Shown: piece by piece, positions 25,909-34,130 of the stretch
How positions within the stretch are numbered: position 1 is the first letter of the stretch
How the letters are laid out: every line of letters begins with the position of its first letter
Made by a program: the position numbers and the translations under genes
DNA from: Xanthobacter tagetidis
GTDB lineage: Bacteria > Pseudomonadota > Alphaproteobacteria > Rhizobiales > Xanthobacteraceae
Reading direction: 5' to 3'
DNA length: 64,000 bases
Assembly: GCF_003667445.1 (NCBI RefSeq)
Contig: NZ_RCTF01000020.1
Span: forward strand, 38,569-102,568
The notes under the pieces: model-generated
Seen by the model: the letters and a program-made list of their open reading frames with translations, nothing else
What the model was told of the DNA's origin: nothing
Database searches by the model: none

Positions 25909-26757
25909 ATGCTGACCCTCTCCCGCCTCACCAAGCGCTATGCCAAGGGCGACGCGGCGCTCACCGACGTGTCGCTGGAGGTGCCGGCGGGCCAGGTGGT
26001 CGGCCTCATCGGCCCGTCGGGCGCGGGCAAGTCCACCCTCATCCGCTGTGTCAACCGTCTGGTGGAGCCCACCTCCGGCGCGGTGCGGCTCGGCGCGCTC
26101 GACGTCACCGCCCTCTCGCGCTCCGGCCTGCGCAAGGCGCGCCGGCGTATGGGCATGATCTTCCAGGAATATGCTTTGGTGGAGCGGCTCTCCGTGATGG
26201 AGAACGTGCTCTCCGGCCGGCTCGGCTATGTGGGCTTCTGGCGCGCCTTCCTGCGCCGCTTCCCCCAGGCGGACGTGGACCGCGCCTTCGCGGTGCTGGA
26301 GCGCGTCGGCCTGCTCGACCATGTGGACAAGCGCGCCGACGAACTGTCCGGCGGCCAGCGCCAGCGCGTCGGCATCGCCCGCGCTCTGGTTCAGGAGCCG
26401 GACCTGCTGCTGGTGGACGAGCCCACCGCCAGCCTCGACCCCAAGACCTCGCGCCAGATCATGCGGCTCATCGTCGAGGTCTGCGCCGAGCGGCAACTGG
26501 CGGCGATCGTCAACATCCACGACGTGGCGCTGGCGCAGATGTTCGTCGAGCGCATCGTCGGGCTGAAGGCCGGGCGCATCGTGTTCGACGGGCCGCCCGA
26601 CACTCTCGATGCCGCCGCGCTCACCGCCATCTATGGCGAGGAGGACTGGTCGCGCACCATCCGCGACGCGGACGACGCCGATGAGGGTCCCGACGAGGCC
26701 GACGAGGAGGCGCCCCGCGCCCCGCGCCCGGCCGCGCTGGGGGCCCGCGCGCTGTGA
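25909..26757 (+). CDS. phnC: Phosphonate-type ABC transporter ATP-binding protein
   Basis: 282 aa from ATG 25909. Walker A GPSGAGKST near residues 36-44, the Q-loop MGMIFQEYALVERLSVMENVLSGRLGY (the ENVL-GRLGY stretch is characteristic of PhnC), signature LSGGQRQRVGIARAL, Walker B LLLVDEPTASLDP and the switch in NIHDVALA. The last 35 residues form an acidic Asp/Glu-rich tail then Pro/Ala-rich end, beyond the usual PhnC length. The start lies 57 bp after a REPIN-like element. The stop overlaps phnE by 4 bp (GTGA). Confidence 0.92.
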   Translation: MLTLSRLTKRYAKGDAALTDVSLEVPAGQVVGLIGPSGAGKSTLIRCVNRLVEPTSGAVRLGALDVTALSRSGLRKARRRMGMIFQEYALVERLSVMENVLSGRLGYVGFWRAFLRRFPQADVDRAFAVLERVGLLDHVDKRADELSGGQRQRVGIARALVQEPDLLLVDEPTASLDPKTSRQIMRLIVEVCAERQLAAIVNIHDVALAQMFVERIVGLKAGRIVFDGPPDTLDAAALTAIYGEEDWSRTIRDADDADEGPDEADEEAPRAPRPAALGARAL

Positions 26758-27554
26758 GCGCCGCTCCCGCGCGCCGCTGGCGCCCGCCGCCGCTGATCGC
26801 CAGCCCCTGGCTGCGCTACGGCCTCGCACTCGGCGCCGCCGTTTATCTCGCGCTGGCGCTCGGCTCGGTCGAGGTGAACTGGGCGCGCCTTTCCGAGGGC
26901 TGGGCGCGGGGGTTGCGCTTCCTCTCGGGCTTCGCCGCGCCGGACTTCTCGCGCCGCTGGGATGACATCGCCCAGGGCATGGTGGAGAGCCTCACCATGA
27001 CGGTGACGGCGACCGTGGCGGGCATCGCCATCTCGGTGCCCATCGGCATCGGCGCGGCGCGCAACCTGGTGCCGCTGCCGGTCTATCTCGTGTGCCGCGC
27101 CATCGTCGCGCTGTCGCGCGCGCTGCATGAGATCGTGGTCGCCATCCTCCTGGTGGCGCTGGTGGGCTTCGGGCCGTTCGCGGGCTTCCTGACGCTTGCC
27201 TTCGCCACCATCGGCTTCCTCGCCAAGCTCCTGGCGGAGGACATCGAGGACGCGGACGCCGCGCCCATCGAGGCGGTGCGCGCCACCGGGGCGCCGTGGC
27301 TCTCGCTGGTGGCGTTCGGCGTGCTGCCGCAGGTGGCGCCGCGCCTGCTGGGGTTGTCGCTCTACCGGCTCGACATCAATTTCCGCGAATCCGCGGTGGT
27401 GGGCATCGTCGGCGCCGGCGGCATCGGCGCGACGCTCAACACCGCCATCGACCGCTACGAGTTCGACAGCGCCGCGGCGGTGCTGATCCTCATCATCGCC
27501 ATCGTCATGGCGAGCGAATACGTCTCCGGCCTCGTCCGGGCGCGGGTGAAGTGA
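26754..27554 (+). CDS. phnE: Phosphonate-type ABC transporter permease (first)
   Basis: 266 aa inner-membrane permease from GTG 26754. Six TM helices are predicted. The EAA-type coupling loop reads IEAVRATGAPWLSLVAFGVLPQVAPRL, followed by the PhnE hallmark LDINFRESAVVGIVGAGGIG. The gene overlaps phnC by 4 bp and the second permease by 1 bp, so all are translationally coupled. With the next gene it presumably forms the heterodimeric channel. Confidence 0.92.
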   Translation: MSAAPARRWRPPPLIASPWLRYGLALGAAVYLALALGSVEVNWARLSEGWARGLRFLSGFAAPDFSRRWDDIAQGMVESLTMTVTATVAGIAISVPIGIGAARNLVPLPVYLVCRAIVALSRALHEIVVAILLVALVGFGPFAGFLTLAFATIGFLAKLLAEDIEDADAAPIEAVRATGAPWLSLVAFGVLPQVAPRLLGLSLYRLDINFRESAVVGIVGAGGIGATLNTAIDRYEFDSAAAVLILIIAIVMASEYVSGLVRARVK

Positions 27555-28372
27555 TGCCCGTCGCCCCCCTCTCCGATGGCCGCAGGGCCTGGGCGCGCCG
27601 CACCCCGGCGGGCACGCTCGCCGCCTGGCTCGGCTGGCTCGCGCTGGTGGCGCTCACCGTGTTCTGCTGGCGCGTGATGACGCAGGACACCATCTGGAGC
27701 TTCGTGCGCGACGCGCCGGCCCAGGCGGCCGATATCGGCGCGCGCATGTTCCCGCCGCGCTGGAGCTATTTCCCGGTGCTCCTCAAGCCGCTGTGGGACA
27801 CGCTCAACATCGCCACCCTGGGCACGCTGGCGGCGATCGTGCTCTCGGTCCCGGTGGCCTTCCTTGCCGCCCGCAACACCACGCCGAGCGCGGCGCTGGT
27901 GCGTCCCGCGGCGCTGTTCGTCATCGTCGCCTCGCGCTCCATCAACGCCATCATCTGGGCGCTGCTGCTGGTGGCGATCCTCGGGCCGGGCGTGCTGGCG
28001 GGCATCTGCGCCATCGCGCTCCGGTCCATCGGCTTCATCGGCAAGCTGCTCTACGAGGCGATCGAGGAGATCGACGCCACCCAGGTGGAGGCGGTCCGCG
28101 CCACCGGCGCCTCTGGGCCGCAGGTGCTCACTTACGCCATCGTGCCGCAGATCATGCCCGCCTTCGCCGGCATCAGCGTGTTTCGCTGGGACATCAACAT
28201 CCGCGAATCCACGGTGCTCGGCCTCGTGGGCGCGGGCGGCCTCGGGCTCAACCTGGAAAGCTCGCTCAACACGCTGGCCTGGCCTCAGGTGACGCTGATC
28301 CTCATCGTCATCCTCGCGACCGTGGTGGCGAGCGAGTGGATCTCCGCCAAGGTCCGCGCCCGGTTCGGATGA
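27554..28372 (+). CDS. phnE: Phosphonate-type ABC transporter permease (second)
   Basis: 272 aa from ATG 27554, paralogous to the preceding permease. The TM-rich body carries the coupling loop VEAVRATGASGPQVLTYAIVPQIMPAF and then WDINIRESTVLGLVGAGGLG. A long periplasmic or cytoplasmic segment (RDAPAQAADIGARMFPPRW) follows TM1. No C-P lyase (phnG-M), phosphonatase (phnWX) or ptxD gene follows: the operon ends here and the next gene is convergent. The imported compound must be processed by enzymes encoded elsewhere. Confidence 0.92.
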   Translation: MPVAPLSDGRRAWARRTPAGTLAAWLGWLALVALTVFCWRVMTQDTIWSFVRDAPAQAADIGARMFPPRWSYFPVLLKPLWDTLNIATLGTLAAIVLSVPVAFLAARNTTPSAALVRPAALFVIVASRSINAIIWALLLVAILGPGVLAGICAIALRSIGFIGKLLYEAIEEIDATQVEAVRATGASGPQVLTYAIVPQIMPAFAGISVFRWDINIRESTVLGLVGAGGLGLNLESSLNTLAWPQVTLILIVILATVVASEWISAKVRARFG

Positions 28373-28385
28373 GGCTGCGGCGGCG

Positions 28386-28637
28386 TCAGCGCCGCTTCGA
28401 CCAGTTGACGATCATGTCGGAGGCCGTGAGCACGATCAGCGCCGTCATGGCGAGCGCAGTCGCCGTCAGCGCATAGATGATGAGGAAGGCGTAGCCGAAC
28501 TTGTAGGTCAGCGCGGCGAAGAGAAATCCGAGATTGGCGATGAAGTAGTATTTCGCGTCCGGCAGCCCGTAGATGGCGTCCTTGAGGAACCAGCCGATAA
28601 CGGGAACGCGGAGAACGGCGCGCGCGGCAGCCTGCAT
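28386..28637 (-). CDS. Small membrane protein, function unknown
   Basis: 83 aa. An N-terminal amphipathic part (AARAVLRVPVIGWFLKDAIYGLPDAKYYF) is followed by two hydrophobic segments (FIANLGFLFAALTYKFGY and AFLIIYALTATALAMTALIVLTA) and a short basic tail (WSKRR). No family is recognised. The start is ATG 28637. It converges on the second phnE with 13 bp between the stops and is separated from phaZ by 184 bp, so it has its own promoter or is read through from phaZ. Confidence 0.6.
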   Translation of the reverse strand: MQAAARAVLRVPVIGWFLKDAIYGLPDAKYYFIANLGFLFAALTYKFGYAFLIIYALTATALAMTALIVLTASDMIVNWSKRR

Positions 28638-28821
28638 GATGACATCCCAATTACATCGCGTGCCCGCCCAATTCAGTTGAATGAGATGGGTGCGGTGTCG
28701 GAAGACACAGAAATCCTTGCCTGCACGTTCGCCGATGCGCCGGCATTGATCAAGCGCCGGAACGCCCCGGCGGCCTGCATCGGTGTCGCACCCCGCGCCC
28801 GGCTCGACAGAGTGCGGCGCG

Positions 28822-29967
28822 CTATGCGGCGCCCGGCGGCGCGCCTTCGGTGAGCGCCGCGAGGCCGGCGATGGCGGGCACCACGGCGCGGCGCATGGCG
28901 TGGCCGTAGAACAGCGAGAAATGGCCCGCCTTCGGCAAGGTGAGCCGCCGGCGCAAGCCTTCGGGCACGCCGGCGCACAGATCGTGCGCCGCGGCAGTCT
29001 GGCAGGGGGCGGAGATGTCGTCGTCCTCGGCCTCCACCGTGAGCAGCGCAGTGCGCGCGAGGGCCTGCGGCCGCACCGGCCGGCCGGCGATGGCGAGGGT
29101 GCCGCGGGCGAGCGCGTTCTCGCGGAAGATGGTCGCCACATTCTCCATGAAGAACTCGGCGGCGACGTCCATCATGGTCCAGCACAGGCGCGAGAGCGGG
29201 AAGCGCAGCGGGTCCGCGCCCTCGTCGAAGGTGAGCTTCATCGGCATCTCTCCGCCGGAGAGCGCCTGCCGCCAGAGATAGAGGCCGAACGTGTCCATCT
29301 GCCGCCAGGCGGGGAAGACGCGCCGGCCTGCGCCGGGAAAGCCGGTGCGCACGGTCTCGATCACCTGCGCCTCCAGCGCGTCGAGCGAGCGGTCCTGGAG
29401 TATGCGCCACAGCCGGGTGGGGTTGCGCGAAGGGTCCACCGGCCCGCCCATCAGCGTCAGGCTCGCCGGTGCTGCCCCCTCCTCGGAGAGCATCAGCGCC
29501 GCGACCAATGCCGGAACCACGCCCTGGCAGACGCCCACCAGATGCACCGGCGCGCCGCCGTCGTCCGGCCCGCCGCCCAGCGCGCGGGCCATCTGCGCGG
29601 CCTCCATGCAGTTCTCGGCGAAGCCGAAGCGGCCGGCCGCGAGCGGCACGTCGCGGGCATTGGGCCAGTCGGTGACGGCCACCGCGTCGAACGGCGCCAG
29701 CAGCGCCACCACGAGGTCGCGCATGAGCAGGGGATAGCTGCCGGCGAGCGGCGCCACCACCAGGGCCCTGCGGCGCGGATTTTCGCTGCGGCGGAAGCTG
29801 CGCAGCACGCCGAACGGCAAATGCGCCAGGATCTGGGACTGCACCGGCACCCGCACGCCGTCGTGATCGACCGACAGGATGCCGAAGTCGCGAAAGGCGT
29901 CATCCCCCGGTCCCGCGCCCGCCGGGGGCGGGCCGAGGCGCATGGGTCGGTGATCGTCGAGCCACAT
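28822..29967 (-). CDS. phaZ: Intracellular polyhydroxyalkanoate depolymerase
   Basis: Mobilises stored PHA/PHB granules. 381 aa, slightly shorter than the usual 400-420. It carries the PhaZ core: FGVLRSFRR, LVVAPLAGSYPLLMRDLVVALL, VAVTDWPNARDVPL, and the lipase-box-like VHLVGVCQGVVPA near residues 141-153, with Cys147 as the expected nucleophile as in Cupriavidus i-PHB depolymerases. LTLMGGPVDPSRNPT, FFMENVATIFRENALARG and the catalytic-His region LPKAGHFSLFYGHAMR follow. The phasin and synthase genes are not nearby. Confidence 0.9.
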   Translation of the reverse strand: MWLDDHRPMRLGPPPAGAGPGDDAFRDFGILSVDHDGVRVPVQSQILAHLPFGVLRSFRRSENPRRRALVVAPLAGSYPLLMRDLVVALLAPFDAVAVTDWPNARDVPLAAGRFGFAENCMEAAQMARALGGGPDDGGAPVHLVGVCQGVVPALVAALMLSEEGAAPASLTLMGGPVDPSRNPTRLWRILQDRSLDALEAQVIETVRTGFPGAGRRVFPAWRQMDTFGLYLWRQALSGGEMPMKLTFDEGADPLRFPLSRLCWTMMDVAAEFFMENVATIFRENALARGTLAIAGRPVRPQALARTALLTVEAEDDDISAPCQTAAAHDLCAGVPEGLRRRLTLPKAGHFSLFYGHAMRRAVVPAIAGLAALTEGAPPGAA

Positions 29968-30233
29968 GACCGAACGCTCCTCGGGGAGCTGGCTTCAGCC
30001 CGTGAGCCTAAAGTGGGATCGACGCAAATAGAACCCGCTTGCGCAACCCCCGTGCGAAACGGGCGTCCGCCGCCCGTTCCCCGTCGCCCGTTCTCGGCCG
30101 CTGTTCCCGGTCCGCTGCCCGGCCGGATGCCGACCGGGCGGACGCGCCGCGCAGAAGGCGGCGCGCCCGCGCACGTCAAGCTCAGGCTAGGCCCGAATCA
30201 CGCCGCAGCGGGGGGCTGGGGCGGCGCCAGGCC

Positions 30234-30485
30234 TCAGTTCTTGGGCGCAGTGGTGGCGGCGCCCGCCGGCGCGGCCGAGGCCATGGCAGCCTTGCACTGG
30301 GCCGAGACCTTGCTGCTCTGGTCGGTCAGGCACTTGGCGATGCGGCCGCCACCGGGCTGAATGCCTGCGCACAGGGTCTTCACATCGTTGCCGCACGCGG
30401 CCCTCAGCGCATCGTTCTGCGCCATGGCGGGGGAGGCGAGGAGCGCAAGCGCCGCGGCGAGGGGAAGAATCTGCTTCAGGGTCAT
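30234..30485 (-). CDS. Secreted cysteine-rich (GLG1-type repeat) small protein
   Basis: 83 aa with a signal peptide (MTLKQILPLAAALALLASPAMA) and a mature part of about 60 aa. The mature part has one cysteine-rich repeat: ALRAACGNDVKTLCAGIQPGGGRIAKCL to SAQCKAAM. This matches the Cys_rich_FGFR (PF00839) repeat, common in small periplasmic proteins of Hyphomicrobiales. The four cysteines probably form two disulfides. The C-terminus is Ala/Thr-rich. The role is unknown. It lies next to a second small secreted protein and a two-component system. Confidence 0.75.
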   Translation of the reverse strand: MTLKQILPLAAALALLASPAMAQNDALRAACGNDVKTLCAGIQPGGGRIAKCLTDQSSKVSAQCKAAMASAAPAGAATTAPKN

Positions 30486-30574
30486 GGGATCTCCGTCTGT
30501 CGTGAGGCGCGGACGCCGGACCAGGGCAATGGGGCGGCGTCGCCACGACCCGGCGTCCGCATGGCGGCGGCCTA

Positions 30575-30886
30575 TCAGGGATAGACCACCACCGAGCCGG
30601 ACCGCGTGACGGACCGGCCATAGGACCCCGTGGTCGTGCGCGAGTACATATAGGAGGGATAGCTGGTGCGCGCCACGCTGCCGGAGCGGGATACGGAGTT
30701 TCCATGGGGCCGGGTGACGCTGGCGGTCCGCGCGCATACGCCCGCGGCGCAGCCGCTGCCGGTATAGGTGCCGCGCGGGGTCGTGACAGTACCGGAGCGC
30801 GTCCAGGCCGCCGCCTCGCTCGCGATGGCGACGCTGAACAGCGCCGCGAGGGCGAGACGAAGGGCAAGGGACTTCGAGAGCTTCAT
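30575..30886 (-). CDS. Small secreted Ser/Thr/Arg/Gly-rich protein
   Basis: 103 aa from ATG 30886. Signal peptide MKLSKSLALRLALAALFSVAIASEAAA precedes WTRSG. The mature part is built from imperfect short repeats around TRSGTV/SRSGSVA/TRSGSVV, with a single CAAGVC pair in the middle, and ends VVVYP. The repeats suggest an extended beta-structured surface or periplasmic protein. I do not recognise a family. It is divergent from the response-regulator gene with 175 bp between the starts, and the spacer holds a direct-repeat operator candidate. Confidence 0.65.
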   Translation of the reverse strand: MKLSKSLALRLALAALFSVAIASEAAAWTRSGTVTTPRGTYTGSGCAAGVCARTASVTRPHGNSVSRSGSVARTSYPSYMYSRTTTGSYGRSVTRSGSVVVYP

Positions 30887-30994
30887 GGGTCCAGCCTCCA
30901 TGATGGGGCAAGCCGACGCCTGCCGGCCCGCCAATCCGATGGGGGCATGCTCGCCGCGGCGCTTTGCAGCGGCATTGCAGCCGGGTCCGGAGGC

Positions 30995-31010
30995 GTAACG
31001 TTTTGTAACG
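30995..31010. promoter_or_regulatory. Direct-repeat site, candidate for OmpR-type response regulator binding
   Basis: GTAACG-tttt-GTAACG is an exact direct repeat with 10-bp period, the spacing preferred by OmpR/PhoB-family dimers. It lies 52 bp upstream of the response regulator and 109 bp upstream of the divergent secreted-protein gene. Confidence 0.45.
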
Positions 31011-31061
31011 CCGGAGGCGGAGCCATTGCCGCCTGCGCGCGCGCCGCCTTAACGTCGCGCC

Positions 31062-31772
31062 ATGGCCCAGCACACCCTGCTCATCGTCGAGGACGACCGC
31101 GAGATCCGCGCGCTGCTGTCGGATTTCCTCACGCGCGAGGGGTATGAGGTGCTGGCCGCCGCCGACGGAACGGCCATGGACCGCATCATCGCCGCCGCCC
31201 GCCCCGACCTCGTGGTGCTCGACCTGATGCTGCCCGGTGAGGACGGCCTGTCCATCTGCCGGCGGCTCAGGGCCAAAGGCGGCCTGCCCATCCTCATGCT
31301 CACCGCCAAGGGCGAGGAGATCGACCGCATCCTCGGCCTGGAGATGGGCGCCGACGACTATCTGCCCAAGCCCTTCAATCCCCGCGAACTGCTGGCGCGC
31401 ATCCGCGCCGTGCTGCGCCGCGCCGAGGCCGGGACGGCGGCGGCGCCCGCGCGCCGGCTCGCGTTCGCCGATTTCGTCGCCGACCTCGACGCCCGCAGCC
31501 TTGCCGCCCCGGGCGGTGGGCCGCTGGACCTCACGTCGGCCGAGTTCGAGCTGCTGACCTGCTTCGTCGAGCGGCCGAAGCGCGTGCTCAGCCGCGACCA
31601 GCTGCTCGACTGGACGCGCGGGCGCACCGCCGACCCGTTCGACCGCACCATCGATGTCTCGGTGAGCCGCCTCAGGCGCAAGCTCGCCTCGGCGGACCCC
31701 GAGGCGGCCCAGCTCATCAAGACCGTGCGCAACGGCGGCTACCTGTTCGCCGCCGACGTGCGCGCCCTCTGA
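31062..31772 (+). CDS. OmpR-family response regulator
   Basis: 236 aa. Receiver domain residues 1-120: LLIVEDDREIRALL with the acidic pocket, phospho-acceptor Asp in LVVLDLMLPGEDGL near residue 52, Lys in DDYLPKPFNPRELL. The C-terminal winged-helix domain (LDLTSAEFELLTCFVERPKRVLSRDQLLDWTRGR, then RTIDVSVSRLRRKL) is typical of the OmpR class. The gene is followed after 6 bp by its sensor kinase. The subgroup resembles osmotic/envelope regulators such as OmpR/RstA, but the signal is unknown. Confidence 0.92.
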   Translation: MAQHTLLIVEDDREIRALLSDFLTREGYEVLAAADGTAMDRIIAAARPDLVVLDLMLPGEDGLSICRRLRAKGGLPILMLTAKGEEIDRILGLEMGADDYLPKPFNPRELLARIRAVLRRAEAGTAAAPARRLAFADFVADLDARSLAAPGGGPLDLTSAEFELLTCFVERPKRVLSRDQLLDWTRGRTADPFDRTIDVSVSRLRRKLASADPEAAQLIKTVRNGGYLFAADVRAL

Positions 31773-31778
31773 GCGCCC

Positions 31779-33134
31779 ATGCCGCGCTTCGGCATCGCCG
31801 CGCGCATCGCGCTCATCGTCATGGCGGCGCTGGTCGCCGTGCAACTCCTCATGGTGGCGGCCTATGTGGCGGAGCGCCGCCAGGTGGCCTCCAGCCCGCC
31901 CTTCACGCCGCTGCTGGGGCAGATCGCCGCTCTGGCCAAGCTGATGGACGCGTTCGGCCCCCGGGAACGGGCGCTGGCCCTGGCCGCGAGCGCCCATCCC
32001 GGCTTCGTGCCGCGCATCGTCGATCAGGCGCCGGACGTCACGACGCCGCGGCTGCTGCGCCCCGCGGTGCGGCGGCTGCGGACGCTGGCCGATCTGGCGC
32101 CGGACCGGGACGTGGCGCTCGCGCTCATCGCCGGCGAGCGGCGCGGCGACCGGCCGGTGCAGCGGCTGCGGGAGCTGGTCGGCGCGCGCCTGCTCGCCGT
32201 GATCCAGCTGTCCGACGGCCGCTATCTGGAGGTGACGGCAGGGGGCGATCTCACCGTGCGGCTCATGGGGCTCCCGATCGGGCTCCTGTCCGGCATCCTC
32301 GGCCTGCTTGTGGCGATCGCCGCTTTGGTCGCGGTGCGGCGCGAGACGCGGCCGCTCTCCGACCTCGCCGAGGCGGTAGGCCGCTTCGGCGCGGCGCTGG
32401 AGCCGCAGACCGTGCGCGAGCGCGGCGCGCCGGACGTGCGCGCGGTGATCGGTGCGGTCAATGCCATGCAGGCCCGCATCGCCGATCTGGTGCGGACCCG
32501 CACGCTGGTCCTCGGCGCCATCAGCCACGATCTGCGCACCTATCTCACGCGCCTGCGGCTGCGGCTGGAACTGCTGCCGGAGGGACCGCAGGTGGAGAAG
32601 GCCCGTGCCGATCTCGACGACATGCGCGCACTTGTGGAGGACGCGCTCGCCTTCGCGCGCGCCTCCTTCTCAGCGGCCTCCGACGAGGTGGTGGACCTCG
32701 CGCGGATCGCCCGCACCGAATACGAGGCGCGCCGCGCCCAGGGCGCGCAGGTGACGCTATCGGGCGCCGATGCGCCGCTGGAGGTGCGCGGCTCGCCGGC
32801 GGCGCTCGCGCGCGTTGCCGCCAACCTTGTGGGCAACGCCATCGCCTATGCCGGCGCCGCCGAGGTGCGGCTTGCGGCCGAGGACGGCTTCGCCCTGCTG
32901 GTGGTGGAGGACCGCGGGCCGGGCATCCCGCAGGCGGAACGGGCGGCGGTGTTCGAGCCGTTCTACCGGGTGGAGCCCTCGCGCAACCGCGAGAGCGGCG
33001 GCGCGGGGCTCGGCCTCACCATCGTGCGGCAGATCGTCGAGGGCCACGGCGGCACGGTCGCGGCCGAGGACCGGCCCGGCGGCGGCGCCCGCCTCGCGGT
33101 GAGGCTTCCGCGGGCGGCACTGCCGGCGGGGTGA
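31779..33134 (+). CDS. Sensor histidine kinase, partner of the OmpR-type regulator
   Basis: 451 aa inner-membrane kinase. TM1 lies near residues 7-28 and TM2 near 165-185 (IGLLSGILGLLVAIAALVAV), enclosing a periplasmic sensor of about 135 aa. A HAMP-like linker precedes the H-box LGAISHDLRTYLTRLRLRLELL, whose His is the autophosphorylation site. N-box VAANLVGNAIAYAG, G1 VEDRGPGIP and G2 GGAGLGLTIVRQIVEGHGG complete the ATP-binding domain. The EnvZ-like arrangement fits the OmpR partner. Confidence 0.92.
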   Translation: MPRFGIAARIALIVMAALVAVQLLMVAAYVAERRQVASSPPFTPLLGQIAALAKLMDAFGPRERALALAASAHPGFVPRIVDQAPDVTTPRLLRPAVRRLRTLADLAPDRDVALALIAGERRGDRPVQRLRELVGARLLAVIQLSDGRYLEVTAGGDLTVRLMGLPIGLLSGILGLLVAIAALVAVRRETRPLSDLAEAVGRFGAALEPQTVRERGAPDVRAVIGAVNAMQARIADLVRTRTLVLGAISHDLRTYLTRLRLRLELLPEGPQVEKARADLDDMRALVEDALAFARASFSAASDEVVDLARIARTEYEARRAQGAQVTLSGADAPLEVRGSPAALARVAANLVGNAIAYAGAAEVRLAAEDGFALLVVEDRGPGIPQAERAAVFEPFYRVEPSRNRESGGAGLGLTIVRQIVEGHGGTVAAEDRPGGGARLAVRLPRAALPAG

Positions 33135-33197
33135 GGCTTTCGCACTGGGGCGGTATCGGCTACCCCTCGGCGGCACGCGACCCGCCCGGATGCCCCG

Positions 33198-34130
33198 ATG
33201 CCCGAGACCCTGCTCTTCCACAGCGACTATGACGATGCCGCCGCCTGGAGCGGGGCATTGAAGGGCCAGTTGCCCGATCTCGACATCGTCGTCTCGACGC
33301 AGCCCTACGACCCGGCCGCGGTGCGGTATGCGCTGGTCTGGCAGCCGCCCATGGGCTTCTTCGCGCCGCTGGCGAACCTCGCCCTCGTCACCAATCTCGG
33401 CGCCGGGGTGGATGCGCTGGTGGGGCGCGCCGACCTGCCCGGCGTGCCGGTGACCCGCATCTGCGATCCGGAGATGGCGCGCATGATGGCCTCGTTCGTG
33501 CTCATGGCGGTGCTGCGCCACGCCCGCGACGTGCCGGAACTGGAGCGGGCGCGGCGCGCGCGGCGCTGGCACTGGGTGAACCCGCGCACGGCGGGCGAGA
33601 TCACGGTGGGCATCCTCGGCCTCGGCGAGCTGGGCGCCAGGGCGGCGCGCGAGGTGGCCGGCCAGGGCTTCCGGGTGAAGGGTTGGTCGCGCTCGCCCAA
33701 GCGGCTCACCGGCATCGAGACCGTCCACGGCCTCGGGGCGCTGGACGGCTTCCTCGCCGACGTGGAGATCCTGGTGGTCATGCTGCCGCTCACGCCGCAG
33801 ACGCGGCACGTGCTCGATGCCCGCCGCCTCGCTTTGCTGCCGAAAGGCGCGAAGCTCATCAACGTGGCGCGCGGCCCGGTGGTGGACGAGCAGGCGCTGA
33901 TCGCGGCACTGCGTTCCGGCCACATGGAAAGCGCCACGCTCGACGTGTTCGAGGCGGAGCCGCTGCCGCAGGACAGCCCGCTCTGGGAGATGGAGAACGT
34001 GCTCATCACGCCGCATCTCGCCTCGGTGGCCATCCCGGCGAGCGCGGCGGCGCAGATCGCCGAGAACATCCGCCGCCTGCGGCGCGGCGAGGCGCCTCTG
34101 TTCCAGGTGGAGCCCGAGCGGGGCTATTGA
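33198..34130 (+). CDS. GhrA-like glyoxylate/hydroxypyruvate reductase (D-2-hydroxyacid dehydrogenase)
   Basis: 310 aa. Predicted NAD(P)H-dependent reduction of glyoxylate or hydroxypyruvate in the cytosol. The nucleotide fold GILGLGELGARAAREVAGQGFRVKGWSRSPK lies near residues 136-166. The catalytic triad of the family is visible as Arg in LINVARGPVVDEQAL, Glu in VFEAEPLPQDSPLW and His in ITPHLAS. LALVTNLGAGVDALV and the short length place it with GhrA rather than PdxB or SerA. The stop overlaps the convergent livF gene by 7 bp. Confidence 0.88.
   Translation: MPETLLFHSDYDDAAAWSGALKGQLPDLDIVVSTQPYDPAAVRYALVWQPPMGFFAPLANLALVTNLGAGVDALVGRADLPGVPVTRICDPEMARMMASFVLMAVLRHARDVPELERARRARRWHWVNPRTAGEITVGILGLGELGARAAREVAGQGFRVKGWSRSPKRLTGIETVHGLGALDGFLADVEILVVMLPLTPQTRHVLDARRLALLPKGAKLINVARGPVVDEQALIAALRSGHMESATLDVFEAEPLPQDSPLWEMENVLITPHLASVAIPASAAAQIAENIRRLRRGEAPLFQVEPERGY

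Noticed and set aside
30234..32528. 764-residue minus-strand frame through the sensor kinase and regulator
   Set aside because: Only its last 83 residues (from ATG 30485) look like a protein, a signal peptide plus Cys repeat; the rest is antisense to the two-component genes.
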